NCBI GenBank assembly: GCA_019925095.2
Contig: CM034403.1
Span: 434,001 to 498,000 of the forward strand
Length of the DNA: 64,000 nt
DNA from: Dendrolimus kikuchii
Lineage: Eukaryota > Arthropoda > Insecta > Lepidoptera > Lasiocampidae
Direction of reading: 5' to 3'
A model generated the notes under the pieces. That model was not told the origin of the DNA. It did no database searches and worked only from the letters and a program-made list of their open reading frames with translations. This document shows, piece by piece, positions 42,347 through 53,490 of the stretch. Both the position numbers and the translations under genes were made by a program. The number at the start of each line of letters is the position of its first letter. The stretch's first letter is position 1.

Positions 42347-42640
42347 ATGGCTAGCGCATGCGGCCAAAACTAAATTAAAAGGGCGCGGTTTCTAATTCTG
42401 GCCGGAACGCATGCACCACTTAGGCAGTTTTCTGACCTAATGTGCTTATTGCTTCAATTACCACATATTGACAACGGTGAAGAAAAACATCGTGATAAAA
42501 TCTGCACATCGAGATAGCTGATGTATCAAACCCGCCAAGCCGCCTTAGACAAGCGTGGCGGGTATACGGTCCATCCCCCAATAATGAGAAGCCTGAGTGA
42601 GACCAGCAGTGATATGTTTATGGGTTGCTATTATTATATA
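42347..42640 (+). mobile_element. tRNA-derived SINE C, head partly lost
   Basis: It runs from AATGGCTAGCGCATGCGGCC to ATGGGTTGCTATTATTATA. The B box is mutated (GGTTTCTAATTC). Confidence 0.8.
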
Positions 42641-42658
42641 GCTATTATTATTATATAT

Positions 42659-43070
42659 GGAAGAGAGAGCATGAAAGTAGAGTAAACGCGGTCGAGATGC
42701 GAGCACTGCGCAAAATCTGTGGAGTGACGCTCGCGGACCGCGTTCCTAATACCGAAGTAAGAAAGAGAGTTGCTCTGAAAGAGAGTGTCAGGGTGAAGGT
42801 AAGGAAAGGAATGCTCCGGTGGTTCGGGCATGTGGAAAGAATGACTAAACAGATATACAATGCAAAAGTGGATTGATGCAGAAGTCGTGGAAGGCTGTAT
42901 TCGTGTACTAGCAGAAGGTGATATCAGGAGCCTTAAGAACAGACGAGCGTGCATGACAAGAGTTATGAATGTCAAACAAGCAAGTGAGGTATGTAAGAAT
43001 AAGCCTAAATGGCGCTCTGTTGATCGTGCCTATCCCGCAAGGGAACTGGAGTGAAGTTATGTATGTATGT
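42659..43070 (+). pseudogene. RTE-type LINE inserted in a SINE C tail
   Basis: The frame reads KREHESRVNAVEMRALRKIC, then VRKGMLRWFGHVERMTKQ. A stop and a deletion follow VD; the last part resumes from about 42905 (RSLKNRRACMTRVMNVKQAS). The 12-bp TSD ATTATTATATAT at 42647-42658 and 43071-43082 is drawn from the SINE's tail. Confidence 0.88.
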
Positions 43071-43224
43071 ATTATTATATATCCAAATTGTAGGGACTGT
43101 TTCTTAATTAATTAAGCTCTAGGTGCAGCAGTTCTAAATACGTCCACAACTCCTTAACACCTGGAAGTTATCTACTGTACGTGGCGCACGCTCATTCATG
43201 CAGTTTTCCTTAAGTGCTACAATA

Positions 43225-43655
43225 TGGGGCTCTTCAAAAAGGGCGTAAACAGTTATCTAAAGATTCAACGAGGTAGGCAACCCATCAGCTCCCGTTTTTA
43301 CTGGGGTTAGATCAAAGCAATGAGAGTTATCCACTGAAGATAGCGCAGATAACAGAGTCGATTGCCGGCTTATGTGGAGACTCACCAAGGTACCCCTCCT
43401 TTACAGAGATAATGCTCCACTAAAACCCCCTTCTTGCCATGTGCCCCGTGCTTATGGTAAGAAGAGCGTGAGACTTAGAACGTAGTTAAGCCCACGCTGA
43501 TCCTGCGCGTCAGTGCTTGAGAATGCCCCGGGAAGCAGGGCAGACTCGCTTAACCCATCAGCTCCCTTGGTGTTGCAGATGTCTGTGGGCTAAATCCATT
43601 TGCTATCAAGAGAATCTGTTTGCCAGTTTGCCTACAAGCAAACAAAAAAATAGGT
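43225..43655 (+). mobile_element. CR1-like LINE 3' end, split by family S
   Basis: CTTCAAAAAGGGCGTAAACA ... GGTAGGCAACCCATCAGCTC is followed, after the insertion, by TTGGTGTTGCAGATGTCTGT and TTTGCCTACAAGCAAACAAA. It fits the general plan of lepidopteran CR1-type 3' ends. Confidence 0.55.
43294..43551 (-). mobile_element. LINE family S insertion, copy 2
   Basis: A 15-bp perfect TSD, AACCCATCAGCTCCC (43279-43293 and 43552-43566). CCACTAAAACCCCCTTC and TTAGAACGTAGTTAAGCCC match the insertion at 27091-27477. Confidence 0.8.
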
Positions 43656-44059
43656 ATTCCAATATTCTTTTAAACTTTTATCTCGGTATGTCAACGCTGT
43701 TTTACGAACCGCGTCCTTAGTATGAATATACGCGAGACAGCTTGTTTCTTCTCTCCTTGTCTAAGAAGTGCAAGTGATCACAAATCTTTCGGTAGTTAGT
43801 GCTCGCTTCGACCCTCTTACGTAGAGAAATTATTGTCGCACAACTTTACGTGGGCCAAGAGCTCTAAGTGATTATTCCGCTTTTGTAAGGTCTTTCTGCT
43901 TTCCTTATGACGTGTGATTTATCTTCGTACTGCTTACTCATACACATGTTATCTTCGTAAAGCTGTGTTAATGTTTAATACTAAAAATAATATTCCGCTC
44001 CTCGACGATGGCAAGAGATGCGATGGTATGTCATTGGTGCGCTGGAAGATTTTTTTTTT
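43656..44059. other. Unassigned DNA
   Basis: Nothing recognised. Short frames only. Confidence 0.35.
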
Positions 44060-44263
44060 GGCATACAAACACATATATTATATATCCCCAAGCAAAGCAA
44101 GTTATGCTTGTCTTATGGGTTATATACAACGGACTACTCTGGGTCGATCCCAGACACCCAAACTATAGTAAATATACCAGGAATCGAACCCGGAACCTCT
44201 GCGTTGTAGTGAGATACGCCGGCAAAGGCTTAGCCCGCTCAACCACAGAGACCGCCAAGATGG
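44060..44263 (-). mobile_element. tRNA-related SINE D, best copy
   Basis: On the reverse strand the head is CTCTGTGGTTGAGCGGGCTA and the B box lies in CCGGGTTCGATTCCTGG. The body includes TTTGGGTGTCTGGGATCG and ends CATAACTTGCTTTGCTTGG. The forward frames over it are not genes. Confidence 0.75.
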
Positions 44264-44379
44264 TTCGCCTCTTAGTATGGGACGCCTCTTGAGTAGATAC
44301 TTTGGCAGCGTCCAGCCATTAGCATATCTGCCGGTATAGCTGCTGCGGGATAGGAGGCTCTAAAACGCCGCAAATACTC

Positions 44380-44590
44380 ACCATCGGAAATGGCTTTATA
44401 CTTGAGGCTTTTGGGGTCGAGACCCTGGGACCATGGGGGCCTGAGGGGCACAAGCTTTACCGAGATATAGCCAAACATCTGGTGGATGTCTCACGTGACC
44501 AAAAGACTGGTTTATACCTCGGGCAACGCAATGAGGCGATGTGGCCAGTCTTTTGGGCACGTTTCCGACTGACAGCGGTCTGATACTAGA
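44380..44590 (+). mobile_element. LINE family O 3' region, copy 1
   Basis: CTTTTGGGGTCGAGACCCTG, CATGGGGGCCTGAGGGGCAC, CTCACGTGACCAAAAGACTG and CAGTCTTTTGGGCACGTTTC. It pairs with 52010-52215 phrase by phrase. Confidence 0.6.
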
Positions 44591-44603
44591 TTTTATAGTT
44601 TAA

Positions 44604-45559
44604 CTAGCTGTACCCGGCAGACGATGTCCTGCCTTTAAAAAATAAAAATTTATAACCCGATTCCAGCGCCATCTACCGGGATCAAATGTTAATCTAAACT
44701 ATTCTCAAATCCACTTGAACAAACAAAAAATTTCAACAAAAAACTGGCCCACCGTTTAGGAGGAGTAACGTGGCGCCACCTACTGGGTCCAATCGTTAAT
44801 TTAAACCAATCCGGCACAAACTTGAACACATACAACACCAAAAAAAACACCAACATTCTGGTACCCGATTGCAGCGCCATCTACCTAGTTCAAATTTGAA
44901 TCTAAATCATCCCAGTAGAAAATTATTAATATACTAATATCGCTATTAAAAAATAATGGTGGTAGAAGGGTGAAATTTTTGGGTTGTATGTATTTTTAAT
45001 GCCGATCATAAAAAAATCAAAATAAAAAAAATTGACAAAGAAATAATATTTTTTTTTTTTTTTTTTTATTGCAGGAGTTCAGCAGAAAGGCAGACGGCCC
45101 ACTTGATGGAAAGCGGTTCCCATCGCCTATGGACATTTGCAACACCAAAGGTGCTACAAATGCGCTGCTGCTCTCTTAAAGGAGACTGGAACCTGGTCAC
45201 TAATGCCGGAACATAACACAAGGTTGTTATGGCGGCATACTCTAGACCAGGGGTGGTCGCCATCCAGTCGAGCAAATACCCTACCACCTGGCTGTGGGTT
45301 GTTTAGTCGCCTCTTACGACAGGCTGCCGGGCCGCAGGAAATTGTATTCTTTCTCCGTTCCTGCACGGATAAATATATAATACGGATAAAAAGATAATTT
45401 AGGGGTGGGTCACCTTTATCATTTAGGGGTATGAAAAATAGATATCGGCCGATTATCAGACCTACCCAATATGCACCACAAAATTTCATACAAATCGGTT
45501 CAGCCGTTTCGGAGGAGTTTGGTAACAAACACCTTGACACGAGAATTTTATATATTAGA
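44604..45559 (+). repeat. H-type repeat split by a B element
   Basis: It starts ACTAGCTGTACCCGGCAGAC and ends GAGAATTTTATATATTAGAT. It contains CAGCGCCATCTACCGGGAT and AAATCGGTTCAGCCGTTTCG. The B copy at 45049-45370 interrupts it and is younger. Confidence 0.65.
45049..45370 (-). mobile_element. Family B repeat, full length, nested in H
   Basis: Poly(T) run, then TTATTGCAGGAGTTCAGCAG, ending TCCGTTCCTGCACGGAT. Confidence 0.85.
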
Positions 45560-45654
45560 TTTTAGTTTTTACATATAGTTTAATTTATTGTATAGTTTAA
45601 TTTCTTAATAATTTAGTTTATATTATTAGTTCTATTAAATTTAAAATAATAATA

Positions 45655-45815
45655 TGTCAGAAGCCTTAAGAACAGACGAGTGTGTATGACAAGAGTTATG
45701 AATGTCAAAGAGGCAAGTGAGGTGTGTAAGAATAAGCCTGAATGGCACTCTGTTGTTCGTGCCTACCCCGCAAGGGAACTGGCGTGAAGTTATGTATGTA
45801 TGTATGTATGTATGT
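45655..45815 (+). mobile_element. RTE-type LINE, ~160-bp 3' end
   Basis: It runs from GTCAGAAGCCTTAAGAACAG to a long ATGT tail. AATAATAATA flanks both sides as TSD. Confidence 0.8.
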
Positions 45816-45923
45816 AATAATAATACCGTACTATATTTTCGAACAATTATTATGGATATTAAATTCACGTAACTAGTTGTCAAGAAACTGATTACTGTGG
45901 GAATTGTCGTAAGTCGTAAGTAA

Positions 45924-46136
45924 CCATTTGCCCGTCTGAATGACTACTACCCCAATCTAAATTATGACGCCATAACAACCTTGCGTTGTGTTCTGGCATC
46001 AGTGGCCATGCTCCAGCCCCACCCATCGTAGTCGGCAGCCCATTTGTAGCACCTTTGCTGTTACTAATGGCCTTAGGTGAAAGTAACCAGTTTCCATCAG
46101 GTAGGCCATCATCCCGGCTGTACTGCAGGTATAAAA
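45924..46136 (+). mobile_element. Family B repeat, old diverged copy
   Basis: ATTTGCCCGTCTGAATGACT, CCATAACAACCTTGCGTTGT and GTAACCAGTTTCCATCAGGT. Much decayed. Confidence 0.6.
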
Positions 46137-46274
46137 AAATCTATGATAACTTTACACATGAGATTGCCTAGAATGGAAAAGCTATTTTCTCGAGAGTATT
46201 ATTTTTCGTAACATTAGATGAATTTTCACACAGTACACATAATAATATTTTCTTAGTTTTCGCAACTTTCAAAT

Positions 46275-46567
46275 ATACATACATACATACATAGCTTCAC
46301 GCCAGTTCCCTTGCGGGGTAGGCACGAACAACAGAGCGCCATTTAGGCTTATTCTTACACACCTCACTTGCTTCTTTCACATTCATAACTCTTGTCATGC
46401 ACGCCCGTCTGTTATTAAGGCTCCTGACATCACCTTCTGCTAGTACACGATCAATTTGATCATGGAAGGTGTGTCGTGGCCTTCCACGACTTCTGCATCC
46501 ATCCACTTTTGCATTGTATATCTGTTTAGTCATTCTTTCATCATGCATTCTTTCCACATGCCCGAAC
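46275..46567 (-). mobile_element. RTE-type LINE, 5'-truncated
   Basis: Reverse frame MERMHDERMTKQIYNAKV, GRPRHTFHDQIDRVL, RAYPARELA-stop. Flanks ACTTTCAAATATA and ACTTTTAAATATA form a 13-bp TSD with one mismatch. Confidence 0.85.
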
Positions 46568-47271
46568 TTTTAAATATAATTAAAAATTATAGTTGTTACG
46601 GTTTATTAATTATGACTAACTGCTTGCCCTTCTCCATGCAATAATTAAAAAGGCCAAGTATTCAGACACAATACGCCAATTTCGGTTCTGGCTCCAAGAC
46701 CTTTGGCCTTGTGGATAGTTGCCGTCGACAATCACGACATTTCCCATACGTAAAAGTCACATTAGCAGTGACAGATAAAACGTCACTTACGAACTTCAAG
46801 TCACTTCATACTTGAGTACTTCATTAATATACGTTTTAAAAATTTACCAGCGTAACGAATTATACGAAATTTATACGAGAAAAAACCTCTTATATTTGGA
46901 TATCCTCCGTTCCTGTGTCTACACCAGTAGTAGTAGTTGTATTCGCCACAAAGGCAGGCAAAGGAATCTAGTCCATACAGCCAATTCTGATGTTTAAGTC
47001 TTCGTATAATAGTCGCGCAGTTGTATTGTAGGCTACAACTAACGCCATTCAACGGAGTTCTTGTGAAAAATCAAAAGGCCACATTTGACTATACAGTACA
47101 CATTTCTCACAAAACACATATTTACTACTCAAAAACAATCAATATCCTACAACTATTGTTCATTTTAGAGTAATTTTACACATTTTTAGAAAATAAAACT
47201 GCACAGCACAACGTCTCCTTTCAGTTCCCGCCAAAAACTCCTGTGTCTACACCAATCTTTACAACTTTTAG
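46568..47271. other. Unassigned DNA
   Basis: CCTGTGTCTACACCA occurs near 46912 and again near 47243. I see no coding exon. Confidence 0.35.
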
Positions 47272-47970
47272 ACCTATTAGCATAGCTAAGAAACCGGTAA
47301 AGAAGTCGAACCGGTTATAGTCTTAGTACATAGGACCTTTTATATCCGGTTTTATTCTAACTTTAATTAAACTATTTCTAGCAACAAAAATTCGTTGGAT
47401 AAACTGGTTTCTAACGGTTGTTCAAAGCTTGTGATACACAAAATTTTCAGTTGCACACAAATACATGTTTATGTTAGAAACCGTTGAAATATAGCGAAAG
47501 TAATTCTCGTGGAAGAAACTTGTTAATGTAAGTTTACATATAACTTTTTAAATGTTTACACTTAGAACGAAGTAGTTCATCCGTGCAGGAACGGAGAAAG
47601 AATGCAATTTCCTGCGGCCGGGCGGCCTGTCGTAAGAGGCGACTTAACAACCCACAGGCAGGTGGTAGGGCATTTGCCCGACTGAATGGCTACCACCCCT
47701 GGTCTAAAGTATGTTGCCATAACAGCCTTCGAGTTGTGTTCCGGCATTAGTGACCAGTTTCCAGTTTCCCTTAAGAGAGCAGCAGCGCATTTGTAGCAGC
47801 TTTGGTGTTGCAAATGTCCATAGGCGATGGTAACCGCTTTCCATCAAGTGGGCCATTTGCCTGTCTGCTGATCTCCTGCAATAAAAAAAATAAAAAAAGT
47901 TGACTAAAACCGATAATAACGTTTAAAAACCGGTTATGTTTTAACCGGTTCCAAGCCCTGCCTATTAGCA
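47272..47970 (-). mobile_element. CCGGTT-rich element J, copy 1, split by a B element
   Basis: AAGTCGAACCGGTTATAGTC, AAAACCGATAATAACG and AACCGGTTATGTTTTAACCGG occur in reverse order relative to 51532-51900. The B copy at 47579-47898 lies inside. It is non-coding. Confidence 0.55.
47579..47898 (+). mobile_element. Family B repeat, full length, nested in J
   Basis: ATCCGTGCAGGAACGGAG to CTCCTGCAATAAAAAAAATA. AGTT on both sides may be a 4-bp duplication. Confidence 0.85.
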
Positions 47971-48349
47971 TCTTTATCAGATACTTAGTGACAGTACAAG
48001 AAGAACTGTTTTATTAAATTTATTTATTTAACTAAGATCTTTTTATTGTTCAAAAGAAGAGGAAGAAATTTATAAGAAATTCAAGTACAAAAAATCGTCT
48101 TCGGCACATTAACAATACCGTTGTCAGAGGGTGTCAAAGAATCGAACTGAAAAGAATGGTTTGGACCAATTTCCACCACATCCAGTTTTTTGGGGGGTTG
48201 CTCGCGTCTGTGACTTCAGTTGATTAATGGCTTTGTCGCGGTTCGCACCACTTTTTTTTTACTTTTTCCTCGCAAACATATTACATTGGTGTTTGTTTGA
48301 ATGGAAGCGGCTGTTTGGAATAATACCTAATCTTTGTACTTTTATAATC
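47971..48349. other. Unassigned DNA
   Basis: Nothing recognised up to the LINE E coding end. Confidence 0.35.
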
Positions 48350-49026
48350 CAAGCCATCCTTTAGATTACAAAAAGTACTGTCCTCTTTCTTGGGGGTTGG
48401 TATACGCTTCTTCAATAAGATTCCGAGTGAAATGTTAGATCTGCCTTTCACTAAATTTAAAATTAAATTAAAAAGCATCTTGCTAAAAAAGGGATACTAC
48501 ACTATTGAAGAATATTTAAATGACAAAAATTCATTTACATAGCACCTAGCTCCAACCTCTTATACTAAATTTTGTATAACGTTTTTATTTTTTATTTTGC
48601 CATGCTTGTAAGGAATTTGGGGAGACATATTGCAGCATAACATTTTAGCACGTCATGTCATTATTATAACTATAATATTATTTTTCTTTCCTTTTATTGT
48701 CTTGGTCTTATTGAGTATGCATTGTTTGCTACAACTCCATTAATTCTTCAAAAAGTGATTCTGTAACATACTTCTGTACAATACCTATTAAAAAAAAGAA
48801 TTTGAGATATAAATAGAATATGAAATATAAAGAAAATCAATATTTAGCTAGACGTGTTGCTGGGGAGTTTCTTGCCGCTTCTTCTCCTTTACAGCATCAA
48901 CATGTTGCGAAGCGGTGTACATAGAATATGAAGTAAAAAAAAAAATAACTTACATGTATGACCTTCAAAAAGTATTCTCCAGTGGAACTTATTTTGAATA
49001 AAAACTTTTGAATTTGAATTTGAATT
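48350..49026 (+). pseudogene. LINE family E, C-terminal codons plus full 3' UTR
   Basis: The frame at about 48353-48541 reads FRLQKVLSSFLGVGIRFFNK, then KFKIKLKSILLKKGYYTIEE-YLNDKNSFT-stop. This is the C-terminal extension of CR1/Jockey-type LINE enzymes. The ~480-bp UTR contains GTTGCTGGGGAGTTTCTTGC and GTTGCGAAGCGGTGTACATA, and ends TTTTGAATTTGAATTTGAAT. It is the reference copy for the other E fragments here. Confidence 0.85.
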
Positions 49027-49336
49027 CAAGATGAATACTACGGAATTAAAATTGCCCAGAAAAAATTGTAACTGCTGCCATACTCTGCAATTACAGGTGG
49101 CGCCACCAGCCCGTTTTGTTATGTCTTGTCATTATTATTCCAATTTAAACTTTCAGTTAGTTCGTAAATTGCAACTTAGGACTGAATTAACTTTAAAAAT
49201 ATATTGGAACAGTAGAGTGAACTGACAGAAATCGTCACGTAAGGAAAAAGCGTTTTCCCTCTCTTAGTGACTTTTAATGTAAGGAACTGTTGTTCCTGAC
49301 GTGGATCAAAATTTTAGTTTTTATAAATAATGAAAC
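49027..49336. other. Unassigned DNA
   Basis: A 64-codon frame at 49031-49225 has no recognisable domain. Confidence 0.35.
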
Positions 49337-49814
49337 TGTGAAAGAAAGAAGAAAGAAAGAAAAAATATTTATTTAGGACAAGATACAAAAAGACTTATAT
49401 GATAATATATGTAACAATTAATTGTGATGTCCTAAAAAGGCTCTTGCTCAGCATATTGCTAGTTTCACAACCAGCGCTGATCTTCCGCAAGTACCTCTAA
49501 GTGATGCCACGGCTTAGCTCCACAAAGCAAATTAAAACGATAAACATTTGTTATTAAATTATGCAAAATAAATTAGTAATTTATATGAACATTGTTCTAA
49601 TTACAAATAACAAAAAAAAACTGGACAGAAATGACGAACAAGACAAAAATAATAATAAATTGATAATGGTTTGTCATATCGTAATAATCGACATATTATA
49701 AAATACTTGTGTCGTATTTAAGGTCTCTCTGGTCAATTAAGAATTTTTTTAAGTTGGTTCGGAACCCAAAGACAGACTGCAGGTTCCTTATCGGCGGCGG
49801 TATGTTATTCCAGC
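49337..49814 (-). pseudogene. LINE family P, C-terminal codons plus 3' UTR
   Basis: The reverse frame from 49814 to 49698 reads WNNIPPPIRNLQSVFGFRT, then NLKKFLIDQRDLKYDTSIL-stop, the end of a LINE reverse transcriptase. The UTR includes CAGCGCTGATCTTCCGCAAG on + and ends in a TTTC-repeat tail (GAAAGAAAGAA on +). Confidence 0.75.
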
Positions 49815-50107
49815 TCGGTTATTTGGCTCGTATATCCTCAAAATTTCGAGTAAATTGCGATAAATCGCAATATTTTTTTTTAGTTTTCTCTTGGTTTACT
49901 CAAATTTATTACAGGCCAATTAAACTTCGGATTCCGATTCATCGTATTAAATTACATGAAAAAATTACTTGATAAATGTTGATGATAATGATTTATCAAA
50001 ATTTACTCCAAATTTCGAAAATGTGCGAGTCAAACGGACCTCTCATTTATATTTAGTGCGTCGAAATACCTGTATGTAGATTGGTCTGGTCAACTGGTGT
50101 ACATACA

Positions 50108-50800
50108 TACATACGTATTATCAAGCCTGTTTCCCATGGGGGTAGGTTAGGTTGTTGTTACGATCCTGACAAACAACTTTTTTTTATTGCAGGAGATCAG
50201 CAGACAGGCAAACGGCCCACTTGATGGAAAGCGGTTACCATCGCCTATGGACATTTGCAACAGCAAAGTTGCTACAAATGCGCTGCTGCTCTCTTAAGGG
50301 AAACTGGAACCTGGTCACTAATGCCGGAACACAACTCAAGGTTGTTATGGCGACATAGTTTAGACCGGGCAAATGTCCTACCACCTGGCTGTGGGTTGTT
50401 AAGTCGCCTCTTACGACAGGCCGCCCGGCCACAGGACATTGTATCCTTTCTCCGTTCCTGCACGGATAGGATACGGACATTAAATACTTACGAACTATGA
50501 AAATGTTCGCAAAATATAGCTTTAATATTATTTGGGGGATTCCTGTTTTGTTTTTTAATGGTTTATGTCTTTCTTATTCTTGCTTCTACCCCTATATATG
50601 GTCTTTATCTTTTTTACCTTCTTTCCATCGTTTGAGTCCGGACCTAAACGATTGTCGCAATATGTTTTTTCCAGCCATACTCCTCTATTATAGTATATGT
50701 TCACTGACGCATCACAAATCAACATGTCATACTTCTCAAAATCCTTCTTCGCTTCATCTACTTTCATTAACCTCTTCATACATGCACCTGCTGGTGTAAT
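50108..50800 (-). pseudogene. Second RTE-type LINE (W), interrupted copy
   Basis: The 3' end on + reads AAGCCTGTTTCCCATGGGGG (50123). A coding piece, CMKRLMKVDEAKKDFEK, is at 50795-50735 on the reverse strand. A B element and ~250 bp of other DNA separate them. Confidence 0.55.
50178..50467 (-). mobile_element. Family B repeat, nested in W
   Basis: Poly(T) then TTATTGCAGGAGATCAGC, ending TCCGTTCCTGCACGGAT. A ~30-bp internal deletion removes the GGATGGCTACCACCCC part. Confidence 0.85.
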
Positions 50801-51126
50801 TAGTCAAAAATATTCCTCATAAGTTAATTGTCCCTTCCAGCATCACTAAGCCATGGAATTGTTCCCCCAAGTGGGCCAGTATTCATCCTGAGTTATGCCC
50901 ATATTCTTCTGCCGTTAACTTCATAAATGGCGTGCCGTGACTTATCTGCCATTCGCCGTTTCTTACACATACAAGTGTTATTTTCGCGAAGAAATTGCGT
51001 TGTTTACCGCCGGAGGTGGAAATACTGCGACAATAATAATATGATTATTCGCTTTTTCCAACAATATTTTTCATCATAATATTCTTGTGAATATGTTGAT
51101 TTTGTTTTTGGTACGTCAAACATTAC
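50801..51126. other. Unassigned DNA
   Basis: Nothing recognised. Confidence 0.35.
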
Positions 51127-51307
51127 ATGTCGCCATAACAACCTTGAGTTGTGTTCCGGCATTAGTGACCAGGTTCCAGTCTCCCTTAAGAGAGCAGCCG
51201 CGCATTTGTAGCACCTTTGGTGTTGCAAATGTCCATAGGCGATGGTAACCGCTTTCCATCAAGTGGGCCGTCCGCCTGTTCGCTGATCTCCTGCAATAAA
51301 AAAAAAA
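51127..51307 (+). mobile_element. Family B repeat, 3' ~180 bp
   Basis: ATGTCGCCATAACAACCTTG to CTCCTGCAATAAAAAAAAA. Confidence 0.8.
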
Positions 51308-51309
51308 TG

Positions 51310-51529
51310 TACGTAAAAAAAGCTGATAATGATCGCCTTTAAATAAAATTAGTTAATCATATTAAACTGCCTAAATACGTTTTACTCAAAACTTATTGAC
51401 AGTTCTTTAAACGTATTTAGCGGCATGTGTTATGTTGTGCAAGACGCTAATTGTATTTAAGGGTTTTAAATACGTTTTGTGTTTCTTAAATAAATTTAAG
51501 CAACCTTATGCAAGCGGCCCTTAGAACCG
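51310..51529 (+). mobile_element. Harbinger-like MITE, family I, copy 1
   Basis: GATCGCCTTTAAATAAAATT ... AAGCAACCTTATGCAAGCGG-CCCTTAG. The left end is lost against the B tail; otherwise it aligns with 52312-52516. Confidence 0.65.
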
Positions 51530-51531
51530 GT

Positions 51532-51900
51532 TTTTAAATGTATAACATTTCAAAACCGGTTCGGTCTTAGTCAATTATTTCGTTCGCAATGTAAACATAA
51601 AAAGAATGTTATGTAAAACTGCTTTAACCGGTTTGTTCCGCGAAATTACTCTCATATAACAAGTGATTCGAATATAAATATGTGTTTGTGAGCGGTTGAA
51701 AACTTGCTGTATCACATGACTGCTCCTTGAAGGTCTACGGCGAAAACCGTTCAAAACCGGTTTATTCTAGAAAACCTATTAGCGAACTTTTGTTTCTAAA
51801 AACCGATTATTGAGGTTAAAGATAGAACAATACCGAGAACAAAAATTAAGTACTAAGACTATAACCGGTTCAACTTTTTAGAAAACTGCTTGCCAAATTA
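51532..51900 (+). mobile_element. CCGGTT-rich element J, copy 2
   Basis: AACCGGTTTTTAAATGTATA ... GTACTAAGACTATAACCGGT-TCAAC. Inverted relative to 47272-47970. Non-coding. Confidence 0.5.
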
Positions 51901-52009
51901 AGTAGTAATTTATAAAAATTAGAAATCAACGTCGTATACGTTTGTCTAATGTTTTCCTTAGTACTAATTAACTATATAATACTCGTATTTTTTACCATCC
52001 ATTGGTAAT

Positions 52010-52215
52010 GGATACATATTTGTGGCTTTCGGGGTTGAAACCCTGGGGCCGTGGGGGCCTGGAGCTTATCACCTCTATTGAGACCTCTCAACACGTCTAA
52101 TTGAGGTCTCGCGTGACCAAAATGCCGGCTGCTGGCTTGCACCTAGGGCGTTACCATCCAACGTGGAAATGCGGCCAGCATTTTGGGCACGCTCCCCGCC
52201 GACAGCGATTTGGAG
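52010..52215 (+). mobile_element. LINE family O 3' region, copy 2
   Basis: GGCTTTCGGGGTTGAAACCC, GGGGCCGTGGGGGCCTGG, GAGGTCTCGCGTGACCAAAA and GCATTTTGGGCACGCTCCCC. Confidence 0.6.
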
Positions 52216-52311
52216 TGAATTTTTTACTTATAGATTCTTATTTTGTAAATATAATTATATTTATAATGTAGTTTAATTTTAGTTTATATTAATTTATTGA
52301 GAACTTAGGGC

Positions 52312-52516
52312 CTCTTGCATAACGATCGCCTTTAAATAAGATTAGTTAATGATATTAAACTGCCTAAATACGTTTTACACAAAACGTATTGACAGTTGTT
52401 TAAACATATTTAGCGGCAAATTTTGCGTTGTGCAAGACGCTAATTGCATTTAAGGGTGTTAAATACGTTTTTTGTTTCTTAAATAAATTTAAGCAACGTT
52501 ATGCAAGCGGCCCTTA
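52312..52516 (+). mobile_element. Harbinger-like MITE, family I, complete copy
   Basis: The inverted ends GGGCCTCTTGCATAACG and CGTTATGCAAGCGGCCC sit between TTA duplications. A 3-bp TTA target is typical of PIF/Harbinger elements. It is 205 bp and non-coding. Confidence 0.75.
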
Positions 52517-52578
52517 GTTTATTTTTAAGTATTTAGTTTAAATTTTCTTTAATTAAATATAGGAATTAATAATTATAT

Positions 52579-52816
52579 TACGACTAGCTGTGCCCGCTAC
52601 GTCGTTCGCGTGGAAGTTGTTTTCAAGACCCCCCGATTTTGAAACATTCTTCATTGGTGCTCCGCTCCTATTAGCGTGATGATAGATAGCCTATAGCCTT
52701 CTTCAATATATGGGCTATTTAAAACTGAAAGAATTTTGTAATCAGACCAATAGTTCCTGAGATTAGCGCGTTCAAACAAACAAACTCTTCAGCTTTATAT
52801 ATTAGTATAAGATATG
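52579..52816 (+). repeat. H-type repeat, 'CTAGCTGTGCCCGCTACG' variant
   Basis: It runs from ACTAGCTGTGCCCGCTACGT to CTTTATATATTAGTATAAGA. It has CTCCTATTAGCGTGATGAT and TAGTTCCTGAGATTAGCGCG. The reverse copy is at 59655-59915. Confidence 0.7.
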
Positions 52817-52984
52817 ATTATCAGATCTAAATGTATATAAATGATGCTTAGAGTTAATGGATAAAAAAATATGGAACATTTTAAATTAAATTATGTATGT
52901 ATGTATGTGCTAGCGGATATGTGTGCAACACCCAAATGACTAATTACAATTACAGAGGTACGACTTCATTACTAGTGTATTTAA

Positions 52985-53262
52985 AATCAGGGTTTACCCC
53001 CGACTTCGTGTCCACGTTTGATAGTTTTTTGTACAGAGAATTTGAATCAATGAAAATATTGCATCGGAATCAATTCTTTCAATCTGGCCACTTTAAACCG
53101 CTCCGAAGAGATTTCCACTGGATTACCGGAATCAAAAGTACCGCAGATTTTAAGTCTGGGGATTTACTATCGGTCAATGAAAAGCGCATCGAAATCGGCA
53201 TAGTACTTTTTGTGTGAATCCCAAACAGACAAACACGGAAATATATAAAATAAGACTACACT
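52985..53262 (+). repeat. Degenerate H-like segment
   Basis: The 106-codon frame at 52897-53217 shows no domain. GAAAAGCGCATCGAAATCGG and CCCAAACAGACAAACACGG suggest an H-type 3' end. Confidence 0.35.
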
Positions 53263-53282
53263 TTTACAATTTTATAATATCA

Positions 53283-53490
53283 CTAGCTGTCCCGGCAGAC
53301 GTTGTTCTCCCCTGAAGAAATAAAATTTAGAACCCGATTGCAGCGCCACCTATCGGGTCCAATTGTGAATCTAAACCATCCTCGAATCCACTTGAACACA
53401 CAAACAAAAAAAATCATTCAAATCGGTCTAGCCGTTTAGGAGGAGTTTACTGTCAACAGATGTACAGAAGAATTATATATATAAAGATAT
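53283..53490 (+). repeat. H-type repeat, split at its end by a solo LTR
   Basis: ACTAGCTGTCCCGGCAGACG, CAGCGCCACCTATCGGGTC and AAATCGGTCTAGCCGTTTAG, ending TTATATATATAAAGATAT where the LTR begins. Confidence 0.65.
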
